A stretch of DNA of 64,000 nt, taken from Rhodospirillaceae bacterium. GTDB taxonomy: Bacteria; Pseudomonadota; Alphaproteobacteria; UBA6615. Location of the stretch: the NCBI GenBank assembly GCA_018667335.1, contig JABIVD010000011.1:1-64000 (forward strand), written 5' to 3'. Shown here one piece after another: positions 46,385 to 55,417 of the stretch. The notes under the pieces are model-generated. The model was not told the origin of the DNA and did not search any database. It saw only the letters and a program-made list of their open reading frames with translations. The position numbers and the translations under genes were made by a program. Numbering within the stretch: position 1 is the stretch's first letter; each line of letters begins with the position of its first letter.

Positions 46385-46817
46385 GGCCGGTTGGATTGAG
46401 CCAAGTCGGTAAACCAAAGTCTATTGTCGTAATTTGACGGCCCTTCGCGCACGAGATCGGGGAACGCCATATCCAACGGTGTTCATGTTCGAACTGGCGC
46501 TGGCATCTGTTGCCGGCGTAGACGCTGAACCGGTCGGGGCCTTGAGACACGGGTTCACTCAAGGCTCCCCCTTCCGCCATTTTCTCAGGCTTTGAATGTT
46601 CCGCAGCCGCAACCAGATTGACTCCCAGCCCACCTGAATAATCCGGGCGCCGGCGGAAGGTTCACAACCCGGCGGAGGCACCGTGAGTCGCGAATGGGCT
46701 GATCATCTCCGGATCGAAGGCAACCGGCGCCTCGAAGGCCACGATGTGGGCAATCGCTATAGTGCCGACGTCGACTGCGCCTATAGTAAAATCTCGTCAG
46801 CGCCGTGAGGAGACATC
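46385..46817. other. 433-nt intergenic stretch with a gene relic
   Basis: No intact gene is supported here. A minus-strand reading at 46332-46580 of 82 residues has no family look and overlaps DUF924. The stretch includes the OYE-like relic at 46662-46736. The last 15 nt hold GAGGAGACATC, the ribosome site of the aldo/keto reductase gene. Confidence 0.6.
46662..46736 (-). pseudogene. Relic of the 3' end of an Old Yellow Enzyme gene
   Basis: Minus-strand translation of this segment gives FEAPVAFDPEMISPFATH, a short tail and a stop. The functional OYE gene at 51057 encodes GEAPLAFDPEMISPFATL at the same place. At the DNA level 46687-46734 matches 51112-51159 in about 41 of 48 positions, including 26 identical bases in a row from 46699 to 46722. 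No OYE-like sequence can be traced upstream of this. It looks like the remains of a second copy. Confidence 0.75.
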
Positions 46818-47795
46818 ATGCAATATCGACACGTTGGCAACTCCGACCTGCAGGTCTCGCTGATCGGTCTCGGATGCAATAATTTCGGCGCCCGCATGAC
46901 GACCGAGGATGCGCGCCCGATCGTCTACAAGGCACTCGATCTCGGCGTCACGCTGTTCGATACCGCCGATTCCTATGGCTCCGGCGGGTCCGAGAGCGCA
47001 CTCGGCGATATCCTGGGCAGCCGGCGACAGGACATCGTGCTGGCCTCCAAGTTCGGCCTGTCTCTGGAAGATTCACCGCGCCGTGTCGTACCCACCACAC
47101 GCGACTACATCATGAACGCCGTCGAGGGCAGCTTGCGCCGGTTGCAAACCGACTGGATCGACCTGTACCAGTTGCATGCCCTGCATGCCGAAACGGCGAT
47201 GGACGAGGTTCTGCGCGCACTCGACGATCTCATTACCCAGGGCAAGGTTCGCCATGTCGGTTGCAGCAATCTTTCCGCGTGGCGCGTTGTCGACGCCAAC
47301 TGGATTGCGGAAACCCAGGGACACTCGGCCTTTGTCTCTTCGCAGAACGAATACAATCTGCTCAATCGCGGGGTCGAGAAGGAACTCCTGCCCGCGCTGC
47401 AGGAAAAGCAGATGGGATTTCTGCCCTTCTACCCCCTCGCCGCCGGCGTGCTGACCGGCAAGTATCGCAAGGGCGAGGCTGTTCCCGAAGGCACACGGCT
47501 CGACAAGATGGATCATCTTGTGACGCGCTTTTTCAATGACGAAACCATGGACATCGTCGAGGCATTGCGAGATTTCGCCGAAGCGCGTGGCCGCACATTG
47601 CTGGAACTTTCCTTCGCCTGGCTGGCCAGCCGCGACGTGATCCCGAGCATCATCGCCGGGACAAGCCGCCCGGAGCAGGTCGAAGCCAACGTCGCCGCCG
47701 TCGAATGGCAACTGAGCGACGACGAGGTTGACGAAATCGACCGGATTTCAGCCCTCGCATCCGATGCGCGCTTCGGCAGCCTGTTCCGGAACTAA
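46818..47795 (+). CDS. Aldo/keto reductase
   Basis: A 325-residue NADPH-dependent carbonyl reductase of the YajO/aryl-alcohol-dehydrogenase-like group. The catalytic tetrad is visible: Asp48 and Tyr53 in LFDTADSYGSGGSE, Lys78 in ASKFG, His120 in YQLHALH. The C-terminal SIIAGTSRPEQVEANVAAVEW binds the cofactor. Good ribosome site GAGGAGACATC. It may reduce a ketone or aldehyde intermediate of the catabolic locus downstream; the substrate cannot be inferred. Confidence 0.93.
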   Translation: MQYRHVGNSDLQVSLIGLGCNNFGARMTTEDARPIVYKALDLGVTLFDTADSYGSGGSESALGDILGSRRQDIVLASKFGLSLEDSPRRVVPTTRDYIMNAVEGSLRRLQTDWIDLYQLHALHAETAMDEVLRALDDLITQGKVRHVGCSNLSAWRVVDANWIAETQGHSAFVSSQNEYNLLNRGVEKELLPALQEKQMGFLPFYPLAAGVLTGKYRKGEAVPEGTRLDKMDHLVTRFFNDETMDIVEALRDFAEARGRTLLELSFAWLASRDVIPSIIAGTSRPEQVEANVAAVEWQLSDDEVDEIDRISALASDARFGSLFRN

Positions 47796-47977
47796 AGCGC
47801 GTTCCCGCAGTGATGGCGTGGGTAGGTTTTCGGCGGATTGTCGCGCCGGGGGAGACGCCGCTACCTCAATTTTCCGCCTCAGTGGGTGACCCGATGATCA
47901 GAGCCCTCTGGCTTTTCGCAGTTGTCTGCGGAACACTGTCAGCATGAGGATGCATGGCATCCAAACAATGATCGGAG

Positions 47978-50017
47978 ATGGTGTTGGCACAGAGGAAAAG
48001 CAGCCGAAAGGCGTCGCCGCGCGGACCCGCAAAGAGCGGTGACAATCTGCAGCTGAACGCCGATGTTCTCGAGGATTTCTTCCGCACCGCGGTGCGAATC
48101 CGCACCTTCGAAGAACGTGTCCAGCAGGCATTCGAAGACAACACCATCAAGGGCACGGCGCACTCCTCCGTCGGCCAGGAAGCGATCGCGGTGGCGACCT
48201 GCGCCAATCTGCGAGACGACGATTATATCGCCACGCATCACCGCGGACACGGCCACACTATCGCCAAGGGCGCCAGCATTGACCGTATGATGGCCGAGTT
48301 GATGGGGCGCGTGGACGGCTACTGTCAGGGCCTCGGCGGCTCCATGCACATCGCCAATCTCGATCTCAAAATTCTCGGTGCCAACGGCATTGTCGGCGCC
48401 GCCATGCCGCTCGGCCTCGGAGCGTCCCTGGCGTCGAAGATACGGGGTACCGACCAGGTCGCGGTCTCCTATTTCGGTGACGGTGGTGCCAATCAGGGCC
48501 TGTTTCACGAAACCATGAACCTCGCTGCCGTCTGGAAATTGCCACTGATCTTCATTTGCGAGAACAACCAGTATGCGCTGAGTACGGCCATGACGAGCAC
48601 GACGTCAGTGGCGCAGATCTCCGACCGCGCCGTGGCATACGGTATTCCCGGCACGACCGTCGACGGCAACGATGCTGCAGAGATCTTTCATGTCATGCGC
48701 GATGCCGTTGAGCGCGCGCGCGCCGGAGAAGGACCCTCGTTGATCGAGGCGATGACCTGGCGCTGGGGACAGCATTCGGTGCGCGGCGGCATAGCCGATC
48801 CGAGGTCTGACGAAGACCGGGATCACTGGATCTCTCGCGACCCCCTGAAACGCCTCGAGAAGGACTTGCTGGCGCGGAAAGTGACGACCAAAAAGGGGCT
48901 CGAGACGATCCGCACACAAGCCGTGCAGGAGGTCGAGGAGGCCGTCGACTTCGGCGCCGCCAGCCCTGAGCCCGACGAAGAGACGATGTACAACTCGGTC
49001 TATTCGCCGCACGCATCGTATGACGAGCCCACATCACACGGTGATCGTCCACTGACCTATACCGAGGCGCTGAACGAGGCCATGCATCAGGAGATGGCGC
49101 GTGATGAGTCGGTTTTCATCATGGGCGAGGACATCGGCGCAACCGGCGGCATTTTCGGGACCACCAAGGGACTGTTCGACAAATACGGCCCCGCCCGGGT
49201 GCGCGACACGCCGATCTCCGAGCCCGCCTTCTGCGGCGCCGGGGTCGGCTCGGCGCTCGCCGGCATGCGCCCCATCGTCGAGGTTCAGATCTTCGACTTC
49301 GTCACCCTGATGATGGATATGCTGGTCAACCAGGCCGCAAAATTCCGCTACATGATGGGGGGCGAGCCGACCGTGCCGCTGGTGGTGCGAGGACCGCAGG
49401 GCGGCGGCATACGGCTTGCGGCGCAGCATAGCCAGAGCCTCGAGGCCTGGTTCACGCACGTCCCGGGTCTGGTCGTCGTCGCACCATCCACACCTTACGA
49501 CGCCAAGGGGCTGCTAACGGCAGCAATCCGCGACGACAACCCGGTGGTCTTCCTCGAACACAAATTGCTCTATTTCGGCGACGCAGAACCCGTGCCGGAA
49601 GAGCCCTACGCCATCCCGCTCGGCAAGGCCGACATCAAGCGCGAAGGCGCCGACGTCACCATCGTTGCGACACAGGCCATGGTGGCGCGTGCGCTGTCGG
49701 CTGCCCAGCAGCTCGAGAATGAGGGCATCAGCGTCGAGGTGATCGATCCGCGTACGTTGCGGCCGCTCGATGAAGAAACGATTCTCGAATCGGTTCGCAA
49801 GACCAACCGCCTCGTCGTCGTTCACGAGGCCTGGACCAAGGGTGGATTCGGCTCCGAGGTCTCGGCGATGGTCATGGAAAAAGCATTCGACTGGCTCGAT
49901 GCGCCAGTCACCAGGGTTGGTGCACCGGATGTGCCGATGCCGTTCAACGATCGACTCGAACTGGCGGTGATCCCGTCGGTCGAACGCATCGTCGCTGCGG
50001 TACGCGCCTTGTATTGA
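47978..50017 (+). CDS. Fused E1 alpha-beta 2-oxoacid/acetoin-type dehydrogenase
   Basis: A 679-residue thiamine-diphosphate enzyme in which the alpha (about 28-320) and beta (about 350-679) E1 subunits are joined in one chain by an acidic linker around 320-350. The alpha part has the ThDP motif [12 protein letters not shown] (167-178) with the closing ENNQY; the beta part has [17 protein letters not shown] and [20 protein letters not shown]. It resembles pyruvate, branched-chain and acetoin dehydrogenase E1. No E2 gene is near; lpdA at 16473 could supply E3. A crotonase follows after 27 nt. The ATG at 47978 has only a weak ribosome site; the basic Ser/Arg/Lys-rich first 20 residues are unlike other E1s. 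Confidence 0.88.
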   Translation: MVLAQRKSSRKASPRGPAKSGDNLQLNADVLEDFFRTAVRIRTFEERVQQAFEDNTIKGTAHSSVGQEAIAVATCANLRDDDYIATHHRGHGHTIAKGASIDRMMAELMGRVDGYCQGLGGSMHIANLDLKILGANGIVGAAMPLGLGASLASKIRGTDQVAVSYFGDGGANQGLFHETMNLAAVWKLPLIFICENNQYALSTAMTSTTSVAQISDRAVAYGIPGTTVDGNDAAEIFHVMRDAVERARAGEGPSLIEAMTWRWGQHSVRGGIADPRSDEDRDHWISRDPLKRLEKDLLARKVTTKKGLETIRTQAVQEVEEAVDFGAASPEPDEETMYNSVYSPHASYDEPTSHGDRPLTYTEALNEAMHQEMARDESVFIMGEDIGATGGIFGTTKGLFDKYGPARVRDTPISEPAFCGAGVGSALAGMRPIVEVQIFDFVTLMMDMLVNQAAKFRYMMGGEPTVPLVVRGPQGGGIRLAAQHSQSLEAWFTHVPGLVVVAPSTPYDAKGLLTAAIRDDNPVVFLEHKLLYFGDAEPVPEEPYAIPLGKADIKREGADVTIVATQAMVARALSAAQQLENEGISVEVIDPRTLRPLDEETILESVRKTNRLVVVHEAWTKGGFGSEVSAMVMEKAFDWLDAPVTRVGAPDVPMPFNDRLELAVIPSVERIVAAVRALY

Positions 50018-50044
50018 TGTTCAAACTTAGGAGGAGAAACAGTT

Positions 50045-50908
50045 ATGTCGTTGGTCAAATTCATACCAGACCCGAAATTCGACGATTACCAAGAGGTCTT
50101 CAAGGACAACTACAAGATGGAACGGCGCGACGACGGCGTCATTCTTGTCCAGTCTCACATTGAGGGCGGCCCCATACAGCTGAGCGTCGAGAACCATCGT
50201 TCCGTCGCGCAAGTCTTCAAGACCGTCGGCGCCGATCCCGAGAACGAGGTCATGATCTTCACCGGAACCGGCGATGATTTCATGATGGAGCCCGACCCGA
50301 CAGGGTTCGAGATCGAGAAGAATGACCTGAACTACTGGGCGTACGAATATGCCTTCAAGGACGGGCGGGTCAATCTGAACTCCCTCATGAACGATCTGGA
50401 GATTCCCACGATCGGCGCGCTCAACGGCCCCGGCTTTCATACCGAATTGTGCCTGATGTGCGATCTGACGATCTGCAGCGAGGATGCGATCATTTTCGAT
50501 CTGCACTACGACATCGGTTCGGTCCCCGGCGACGGCATCAACGTGTGCTTCCAGGAACTGCTCGGCACCAAGCGGGCGGCCTATGCCCTGCTGACCGGTC
50601 AGGCGATCGACGCCCAGCAGGCATTGGATTGGGGCATGGTCAACGAGGTTGTACCCAAGGACAAATTGCTGGAGCGCTCCTACGAGCTGGCCGACCAGAT
50701 CATGAGCCAGCCACGCACCACCCGCCGCATGACCACCCAGGTCGTTCGCCGTCCGTGGAAGCGGAGAATGACCGACGATTTCGATGCCGGGCTGGCCATG
50801 CAGATGTTCTCGCAGGTCGCCGCAGACAGCGCGCATCACGATCAGCGGCACATCGGCGATGTCATCGCCTATGTCCGGGAAGGCAAGAAAAACAACTTCG
50901 ACAAGTAG
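50045..50908 (+). CDS. Crotonase-fold hydrolase, 6-oxocamphor-hydrolase-like
   Basis: A 287-residue crotonase-superfamily protein. Its motifs ENEVMIFTGTGDDF, GALNGPGFHTELCLMCD, FDLHYDIGSVPGDG and ALLTGQAIDAQQALDWG align with 6-oxocamphor hydrolase, which cleaves cyclic beta-diketones by a retro-Claisen reaction. The three residues I recall as catalytic there (His122, His145, Asp154) fall on His132, His154 and Asp163 here; the 9-residue spacing of the last pair is kept. This favours diketone cleavage over enoyl-CoA hydration, whose paired glutamates are not seen. AGGAGGAGAAACAGTT precedes the ATG. Probably co-transcribed with the E1 fusion. Confidence 0.82.
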   Translation: MSLVKFIPDPKFDDYQEVFKDNYKMERRDDGVILVQSHIEGGPIQLSVENHRSVAQVFKTVGADPENEVMIFTGTGDDFMMEPDPTGFEIEKNDLNYWAYEYAFKDGRVNLNSLMNDLEIPTIGALNGPGFHTELCLMCDLTICSEDAIIFDLHYDIGSVPGDGINVCFQELLGTKRAAYALLTGQAIDAQQALDWGMVNEVVPKDKLLERSYELADQIMSQPRTTRRMTTQVVRRPWKRRMTDDFDAGLAMQMFSQVAADSAHHDQRHIGDVIAYVREGKKNNFDK

Positions 50909-50920
50909 CGCGACGCGAAG

Positions 50921-50950
50921 CCAAAGCCCGGTTTCCAAACCGGGCTTTGG
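50921..50950. terminator. Strong hairpin between convergent genes
   Basis: CCAAAGCCCGGTTT (50921-50934) and AAACCGGGCTTTGG (50937-50950) are fully complementary over 14 bases. It lies 13 nt after the crotonase stop, with the minus-strand OYE gene ending at 51057. There is no external T-run, but its location and stability suggest a bidirectional terminator. Confidence 0.65.
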
Positions 50951-51056
50951 CCGCAGCGGGCTCCTTCAGGCACCTGGATCGGGACGAAATTCAATAAGCG
51001 ACGCAAAACCTCTGGTCGCTATATTTGAGTTCTTCAGCCTCAACGGCCCAGGCGCA

Positions 51057-52211
51057 TCAGGCCTCGAACGTCACCCCGTTGGCTGCCCGCCAAGCGGCAG
51101 TGGCATCGAGCGTCGCAAACGGACTGATCATCTCCGGATCGAAGGCGAGGGGTGCCTCGCCCTTCGCCAATTTATCGGGCCAGGACGGATCGCCGATGGC
51201 GCCGCGCGCGATCGCGACCAGATCGGCTTCCCCCGCCGCCAGAAGCTGCTCGCCATTGGCGGGGTCTTCCAGCTTGCCGCAGGCAATGACGGGTACTCCG
51301 GCATACGCGCGCGCCAGGCCGGCCAATGTACGCCCGCTGCCGAACTCCTCGCCCAGGCCCTGATGGGTGCTGACATGGATGTAGTCCGCGCCCGCGTCGG
51401 CCAGTGCTGAGAAGATTGCCTTCGCGTCGTCGACGCCACCGGCCCATTTATAGTTGAAGTCGTTCGAGCGGCTCTGGGACATGCGCATGCCGGCGAGCCC
51501 CCGGCCCGCGACACCGCGCACCACCGCTGCCATAATTTCGAGATGGAAGCGCAGGCGGTTCTCCAGCGACCCGCCATATGCGTCCGTGCGGGTGTTGCTC
51601 TCCGGCGTCAGGAACTGAACCGGCAGATAGCCGTTGGCGCCGTGAATCTCGACGCCGTCGAACCCGGCTGTCATCCCATTCGCGGCGGCCGTCTCGAATG
51701 AGGCCACCACAGCCGTGATCTCGTCGCCCGTCATGGCGCGCGGCGTGTGGAACGGGCCATCGCCATAGTAACGCGCGCCCATGGCACCGGCCGGCTGGAT
51801 CGCCGATGGCGCGACGATGTCGTCGGTGTAGCGATTCTCCTGGACCAGTGCCCCGGCATGCATGACCTGCAGGACGATGCGCCCGCCCGCGGCGTGCACG
51901 GCGCCTGTCACCTGGCGCCAGCCATCGACCTGGGCCGGTGTCACGATCCCCGGCTGGTCCCGATAGCCCTGGCTCTGGAGCGTGTCGGTATGGGTGCCCT
52001 CGGTGATGATCAGGCCGAAGCCGCCACGCGCGAACGCGGCGTAATGGTCGGCCATCTGCGCCGTCGGCACGCCGTCGGCATCCGCACTGATCCGGGTCAT
52101 CGGCGCGACGACCGAACGGTTCGGCAGATCGAGCGAACCCAGGTGAAACGGGGAGAGAATATGCGGCCAGCGGGCCGCGCCGGAATCATTCCCTGAATTA
52201 TTCATCGACAT
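51057..52211 (-). CDS. Old Yellow Enzyme family flavin oxidoreductase
   Basis: A 384-residue FMN ene-reductase. FMN/substrate motifs are visible: LPNRSVVAPMTRISAD near residue 30-45, the active-site EIHGANGYLPVQFLTP, then NTRTDAYGGSLENRLRFHLEIM and LVAIARGAIGDPSWPDK. The class is the NemA/classical OYE type without an iron-sulfur domain. It would reduce an enone or nitro compound with NAD(P)H. It is the last gene of a minus-strand set of four (21 nt after the IMDH-like gene). A relic of its 3' end is found at 46662. Confidence 0.93.
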   Translation of the reverse strand: MSMNNSGNDSGAARWPHILSPFHLGSLDLPNRSVVAPMTRISADADGVPTAQMADHYAAFARGGFGLIITEGTHTDTLQSQGYRDQPGIVTPAQVDGWRQVTGAVHAAGGRIVLQVMHAGALVQENRYTDDIVAPSAIQPAGAMGARYYGDGPFHTPRAMTGDEITAVVASFETAAANGMTAGFDGVEIHGANGYLPVQFLTPESNTRTDAYGGSLENRLRFHLEIMAAVVRGVAGRGLAGMRMSQSRSNDFNYKWAGGVDDAKAIFSALADAGADYIHVSTHQGLGEEFGSGRTLAGLARAYAGVPVIACGKLEDPANGEQLLAAGEADLVAIARGAIGDPSWPDKLAKGEAPLAFDPEMISPFATLDATAAWRAANGVTFEA

Positions 52212-52232
52212 CGTCTTTCAACCGGGAGGTTC

Positions 52233-53297
52233 TTATTGTGCTGCAGCGTCCAGCGCCGCGACGATCGCATCGGTCATCTCTGTGCTCGTCGCTGTGCCGC
52301 CGAGGTCGCCGGTCCGCACGTCGCCGCGCGCCAGTACGCCATAGACCGCCTGGTCCACAGCGTCGGCGCTGTCGTCTTCGCCCAGATAGCGCAGCATCAT
52401 GGCCGCAGTCAGGATAGTGGCACAGGGGTTGGCGATGCCCCGGCCCGCGATGTCGGGCGCGGTGCCGTGCACGGGCTCGAAATAGGCCCAGCGCTCGCCG
52501 ATACAGGCCGATGGCGCAAGCCCCAGGCCCGCCGCGAGCCCGGCGGCCACGTCGGACAGGATGTCGCCGAACACGTTGGTCGCCAGAATCACATCGTAGT
52601 GGCCCGGCTCGCGCACCAGTTCCAGCGCGCAGGCATCCACGTTGCGGGTCTCGTATTCGATGTCGGGATAGTCCTGCGCGACGCCGGCGCAGACCTCGAG
52701 GAACAGACCGTCGGAAAGCTTGAGGACGCCGACCTTATGTACCGACGTGACCCGGGTCGGCTTGGTCGACCCGGACGCCGCCCTCGCCGCCTTTCGCATG
52801 CGCGCCTGCTCGAAGGCCATGCGTGCGGCACGGGTAGATGCCTCACGGGTGATCACGCGCACCGCATAGGCCGTGTCTTCGTCGTGCATATACTCGTCGC
52901 GCGAGTAGAGCCCCTCGGTCACCTCGCGGACCACCAGGCAGTCTATATCGTCGGCGGGGGACACCACGCCGGGGATCACACGCGAGGGCCGCACACTCGC
53001 CGCCACTTCGAGACCAATGCGCAAATCCCCCAGCGGATCGCCGCCCTGGGGCGGGATTTGGGCCACATCCATGGCACCGACCAACACCGCATCGGCGGCC
53101 TTCGACGCCGCCATGCTGCTCTCCGGCATGGCGTGCCCGGTCTCAAGAAACGTCCCGTGGCCCGCCGGGTGGGTCTCGAACGAAAAGCCGGGCCCGCCCG
53201 CCGCCGTCAGCGCGTCGAGCACCCGGCGCGCGCAATCGATGACCTCTTCCCCGATACCGTCACCGGGCAGAACACAGATGGAGTGGGTTTTTGGCAT
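52233..53297 (-). CDS. Isocitrate/isopropylmalate dehydrogenase family protein
   Basis: A 354-residue NAD-dependent decarboxylating 2-hydroxyacid dehydrogenase. It has CVLPGDGIGEEVIDCARRVL, REVTEGLYSRDEY (substrate loop), HKVGVLKLSDGLF, NVFGDILSDVAAGLAAGLG and FEPVHGTAPDIAGRGIANP. These are family features of LeuB, tartrate and homoisocitrate dehydrogenases. No leuCD or lysine genes accompany it, so a catabolic malate-type substrate such as tartrate or an alkylmalate is more likely than leucine synthesis. It lies in the catabolic minus-strand group. Confidence 0.9.
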   Translation of the reverse strand: MPKTHSICVLPGDGIGEEVIDCARRVLDALTAAGGPGFSFETHPAGHGTFLETGHAMPESSMAASKAADAVLVGAMDVAQIPPQGGDPLGDLRIGLEVAASVRPSRVIPGVVSPADDIDCLVVREVTEGLYSRDEYMHDEDTAYAVRVITREASTRAARMAFEQARMRKAARAASGSTKPTRVTSVHKVGVLKLSDGLFLEVCAGVAQDYPDIEYETRNVDACALELVREPGHYDVILATNVFGDILSDVAAGLAAGLGLAPSACIGERWAYFEPVHGTAPDIAGRGIANPCATILTAAMMLRYLGEDDSADAVDQAVYGVLARGDVRTGDLGGTATSTEMTDAIVAALDAAAQ

Positions 53298-53324
53298 CAG
53301 TCAGATTTCCCCGGTGTTGGTCCG

Positions 53325-54206
53325 TCAACCCGTCCGCGCAAAGGCGGCGGCATGGTCGGTGATGAATTCCTCAAGCGTCCGCGCCGGATGGCCCGCGATG
53401 TCCTCGGTCACCCTCGTGACATAGGAATAGGCGCCGTTGGCGGCGAAACCGATCATCTTCACCTGATGCTCGATCAGCCAGGACGGCAGCCCCCGCTTCG
53501 TCACCATGTCCTGCCAGACTTCAACGTCGACCGTCTCGTAGCGGATGTCCCGACCCAGGACCCGGCTGAACGTCTCAGCAACGTCGTCCAGACTGACCGC
53601 AGCGCCGGTCTGGTAATAGCCCTCGCCGTCATGTTTTCCACCCTCGGCGAGAACCGTCGCCGCCAGATCAGCCACGTCGCGCGGATCGGTCATGCTCATT
53701 GTCACGTCGCGCGGGATCGCGCTGGTGAACACGTCGCCGTCCTTCAGGCCGGCGGCCAGATATTGCAGGTTCGTCATGTAGAAATTCGGCCGCAGGAACG
53801 TGTAGCGCAGGCCACAGGCTGCGATCTTCGCCTCGAGGGCCTTGTGCGCCTCGGGGATCGGCGCTGGTGAATCGACGTTGCCGGACAGCTTGACGATGCG
53901 TTCGCATCCGGCGGCCACCGCCGCCTCGATGGCATTGGTCTGCTGCTGCTCCAGCACCGGGCTGTGGCCCGAATTCAGATACAGCGTGTGGACGCCCTGG
54001 AGCGCGCGGTCGTAGGACGCGCGGTCATCTAGATCGGCCGCAACCAGCTCTGCGCCGTGGTCCAGAGCCGGCCCGAGCGTTACACGCGCCTTATCCAGGT
54101 CACGCACGAGATAGCGAATGTTGAGCCCACGCTCCGTCAGCCGCGGCGCCAACTGAAGCCCGGTGACACCGGTCGCCCCTGTAACGGCGATCACATGTTC
54201 ATTCAT
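53325..54206 (-). CDS. NmrA-like atypical SDR oxidoreductase
   Basis: A 293-residue NAD(P)-binding protein of the NmrA/atypical short-chain dehydrogenase group. The Rossmann motif is VTGATGVTGLQL (8-19), with YLVRDLDKARVTLG following; the catalytic Tyr-Lys of classical SDRs is not evident. FLRPNFYMTNLQYL is a family block. Related proteins are quinone or azo reductases or redox sensors. The ATG at 54206 is the family start; a longer in-frame reading runs into the neighbouring hydrolase gene. It lies 27 nt upstream of the dehydrogenase gene. Confidence 0.87.
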   Translation of the reverse strand: MNEHVIAVTGATGVTGLQLAPRLTERGLNIRYLVRDLDKARVTLGPALDHGAELVAADLDDRASYDRALQGVHTLYLNSGHSPVLEQQQTNAIEAAVAAGCERIVKLSGNVDSPAPIPEAHKALEAKIAACGLRYTFLRPNFYMTNLQYLAAGLKDGDVFTSAIPRDVTMSMTDPRDVADLAATVLAEGGKHDGEGYYQTGAAVSLDDVAETFSRVLGRDIRYETVDVEVWQDMVTKRGLPSWLIEHQVKMIGFAANGAYSYVTRVTEDIAGHPARTLEEFITDHAAAFARTG

Positions 54207-54246
54207 CTCTTTTGTCCCCCCTGCCGATGCAGACCCGCACGACTGG

Positions 54247-55101
54247 CTATGCCAGATGCTTTTGGAAAAATTCCACGAGCGGCCCCAGAAGCGCCGGATC
54301 GGAGCGATTGCCCTGCTCCACATGGACGATCTCGATGGCACCACCGGCCTTTCGATAATTCTCGGCGAAACGCTCGGGCTCATTGAGGTCGAGGGGCGAT
54401 TCCAGATCACGATAGTCATGCACCGGGTCCGGGGTTCCCTGGAACCAGATCGCAGGCAAAGTCTCGACAGCCTCGCCGCGTTCCAGCGCAAGCATCGGAT
54501 TGCCCTCTTCCATATTGTCCTCGGTGACCCAATAGGTGTCGTGCCGCTCGGGCAGATCGGCCACCCAGGCCGGTGGATCACCCGCGGCGCGCAGACCCAT
54601 GACGCGCTTGTATCGCGACAGAGGGTTGATCACCGGCCACATCATGCCGACGCAGCGGACTTTCGCATCTACATTTGGCGCTTCAAGCGGAAGTGCGGCA
54701 TAGCGTGGATCGTCGGGCCGCATCGCCGCCAGCATGGCAAGGTGACCGCCGCTGGACTGCCCAAGGATCGCGATTCGGCCGGGGTCGAGACGCAGCTCCC
54801 CCGCATGCGCCTTCAGCCAGCGCAGCGCATAGTTGATGTCCTCCAGGGAGGACGGATAAATATCGGTGGCCTGGCGAAAATCCAGCGCCGCCGATGCCAT
54901 CCCTGCCCGGGCAAAAACTTCGCCGCGTACACCGCACTCACCCGGCCCGCCATTGTTCCAGCAGCCCCCATGCATATCGAGAATGGCCGGAAACGGGCCA
55001 GCGCCATCAGGACGGATCAGCCGCACGATCATTGGCCGGTCGCCATGTCGATAGATCTCGATGTCCTCGGTGGTCACGGACGGCATTTCGGTGATGGTCA
55101 T
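54247..55101 (-). CDS. Alpha/beta hydrolase (esterase/lipase fold)
   Basis: A 284-residue hormone-sensitive-lipase-like hydrolase. The oxyanion hole segment is DMHGGCW (44-48) and the nucleophile Ser116 lies in ILGQSSGGHLAM. An Asp in QGTPDPVHDY and a His in VHVEQGNR near the C-terminus could complete the triad. It probably cleaves an ester or lactone. The start at 55101 has GGGGGAAAA upstream; this gene heads the minus-strand group (hydrolase, NmrA-like, IMDH-like, OYE). Confidence 0.9.
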   Translation of the reverse strand: MTITEMPSVTTEDIEIYRHGDRPMIVRLIRPDGAGPFPAILDMHGGCWNNGGPGECGVRGEVFARAGMASAALDFRQATDIYPSSLEDINYALRWLKAHAGELRLDPGRIAILGQSSGGHLAMLAAMRPDDPRYAALPLEAPNVDAKVRCVGMMWPVINPLSRYKRVMGLRAAGDPPAWVADLPERHDTYWVTEDNMEEGNPMLALERGEAVETLPAIWFQGTPDPVHDYRDLESPLDLNEPERFAENYRKAGGAIEIVHVEQGNRSDPALLGPLVEFFQKHLA

Positions 55102-55417
55102 GAATTTTCCCCCGTTCCTGACGCGCGGCACTAACCCACGGCCCTTCGAACGATCCTAGCCGGGCGTGACGCCGGCTGAAAGCCCCGGGAAACAGGTCGG
55201 AATCTACAGTCATAAATATGCCATGCTCTACGCCCACAAGTTGCGCCCATACCGTCTTGCAGTTCTTCGCCAGACGAAATTGCGGTACACGAGTCCGTTA
55301 CTTGAGCGCCCATGAGTGGTAATGCGTTAATCAGTTTCGCATTCTAGGCCGTAACGGCACGAATTCGCCGATGAGCCAACAATAGTTCAGACAATTATTC
55401 TCTGGGAGGAGATGCCC
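55102..55417. promoter_or_regulatory. Divergent control region, hydrolase set versus TRAP operon
   Basis: A 316-nt non-coding stretch between the starts of two divergent transcription units. It contains a short hairpin (AGCCGG at 55158-55163 with CCGGCT at 55172-55177) and an inverted pair CCGTTAC (55295-55301) / GTAACGG (55351-55357). Either could be an operator, but neither can be tied to a known factor. The end carries GGGAGGAG, the ribosome site of the TRAP binding protein. Confidence 0.45.

Noticed and set aside
46332-46580. An 82-codon minus-strand frame
   Set aside because: Overlaps the end of DUF924, has no ribosome site that I can see and no recognisable composition.
46530-46585. 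A tRNA-like 3' end (GGGTTCACTCAAGGCTCCCCC then CCGCCA)
   Set aside because: No acceptor stem, D-arm or anticodon arm could be paired upstream; likely chance.
54207-54581. N-terminal extension of the NmrA-like protein
   Set aside because: It would overlap the coding end of the hydrolase gene in another frame and lacks similarity; the Rossmann fold starts right after the ATG at 54206.
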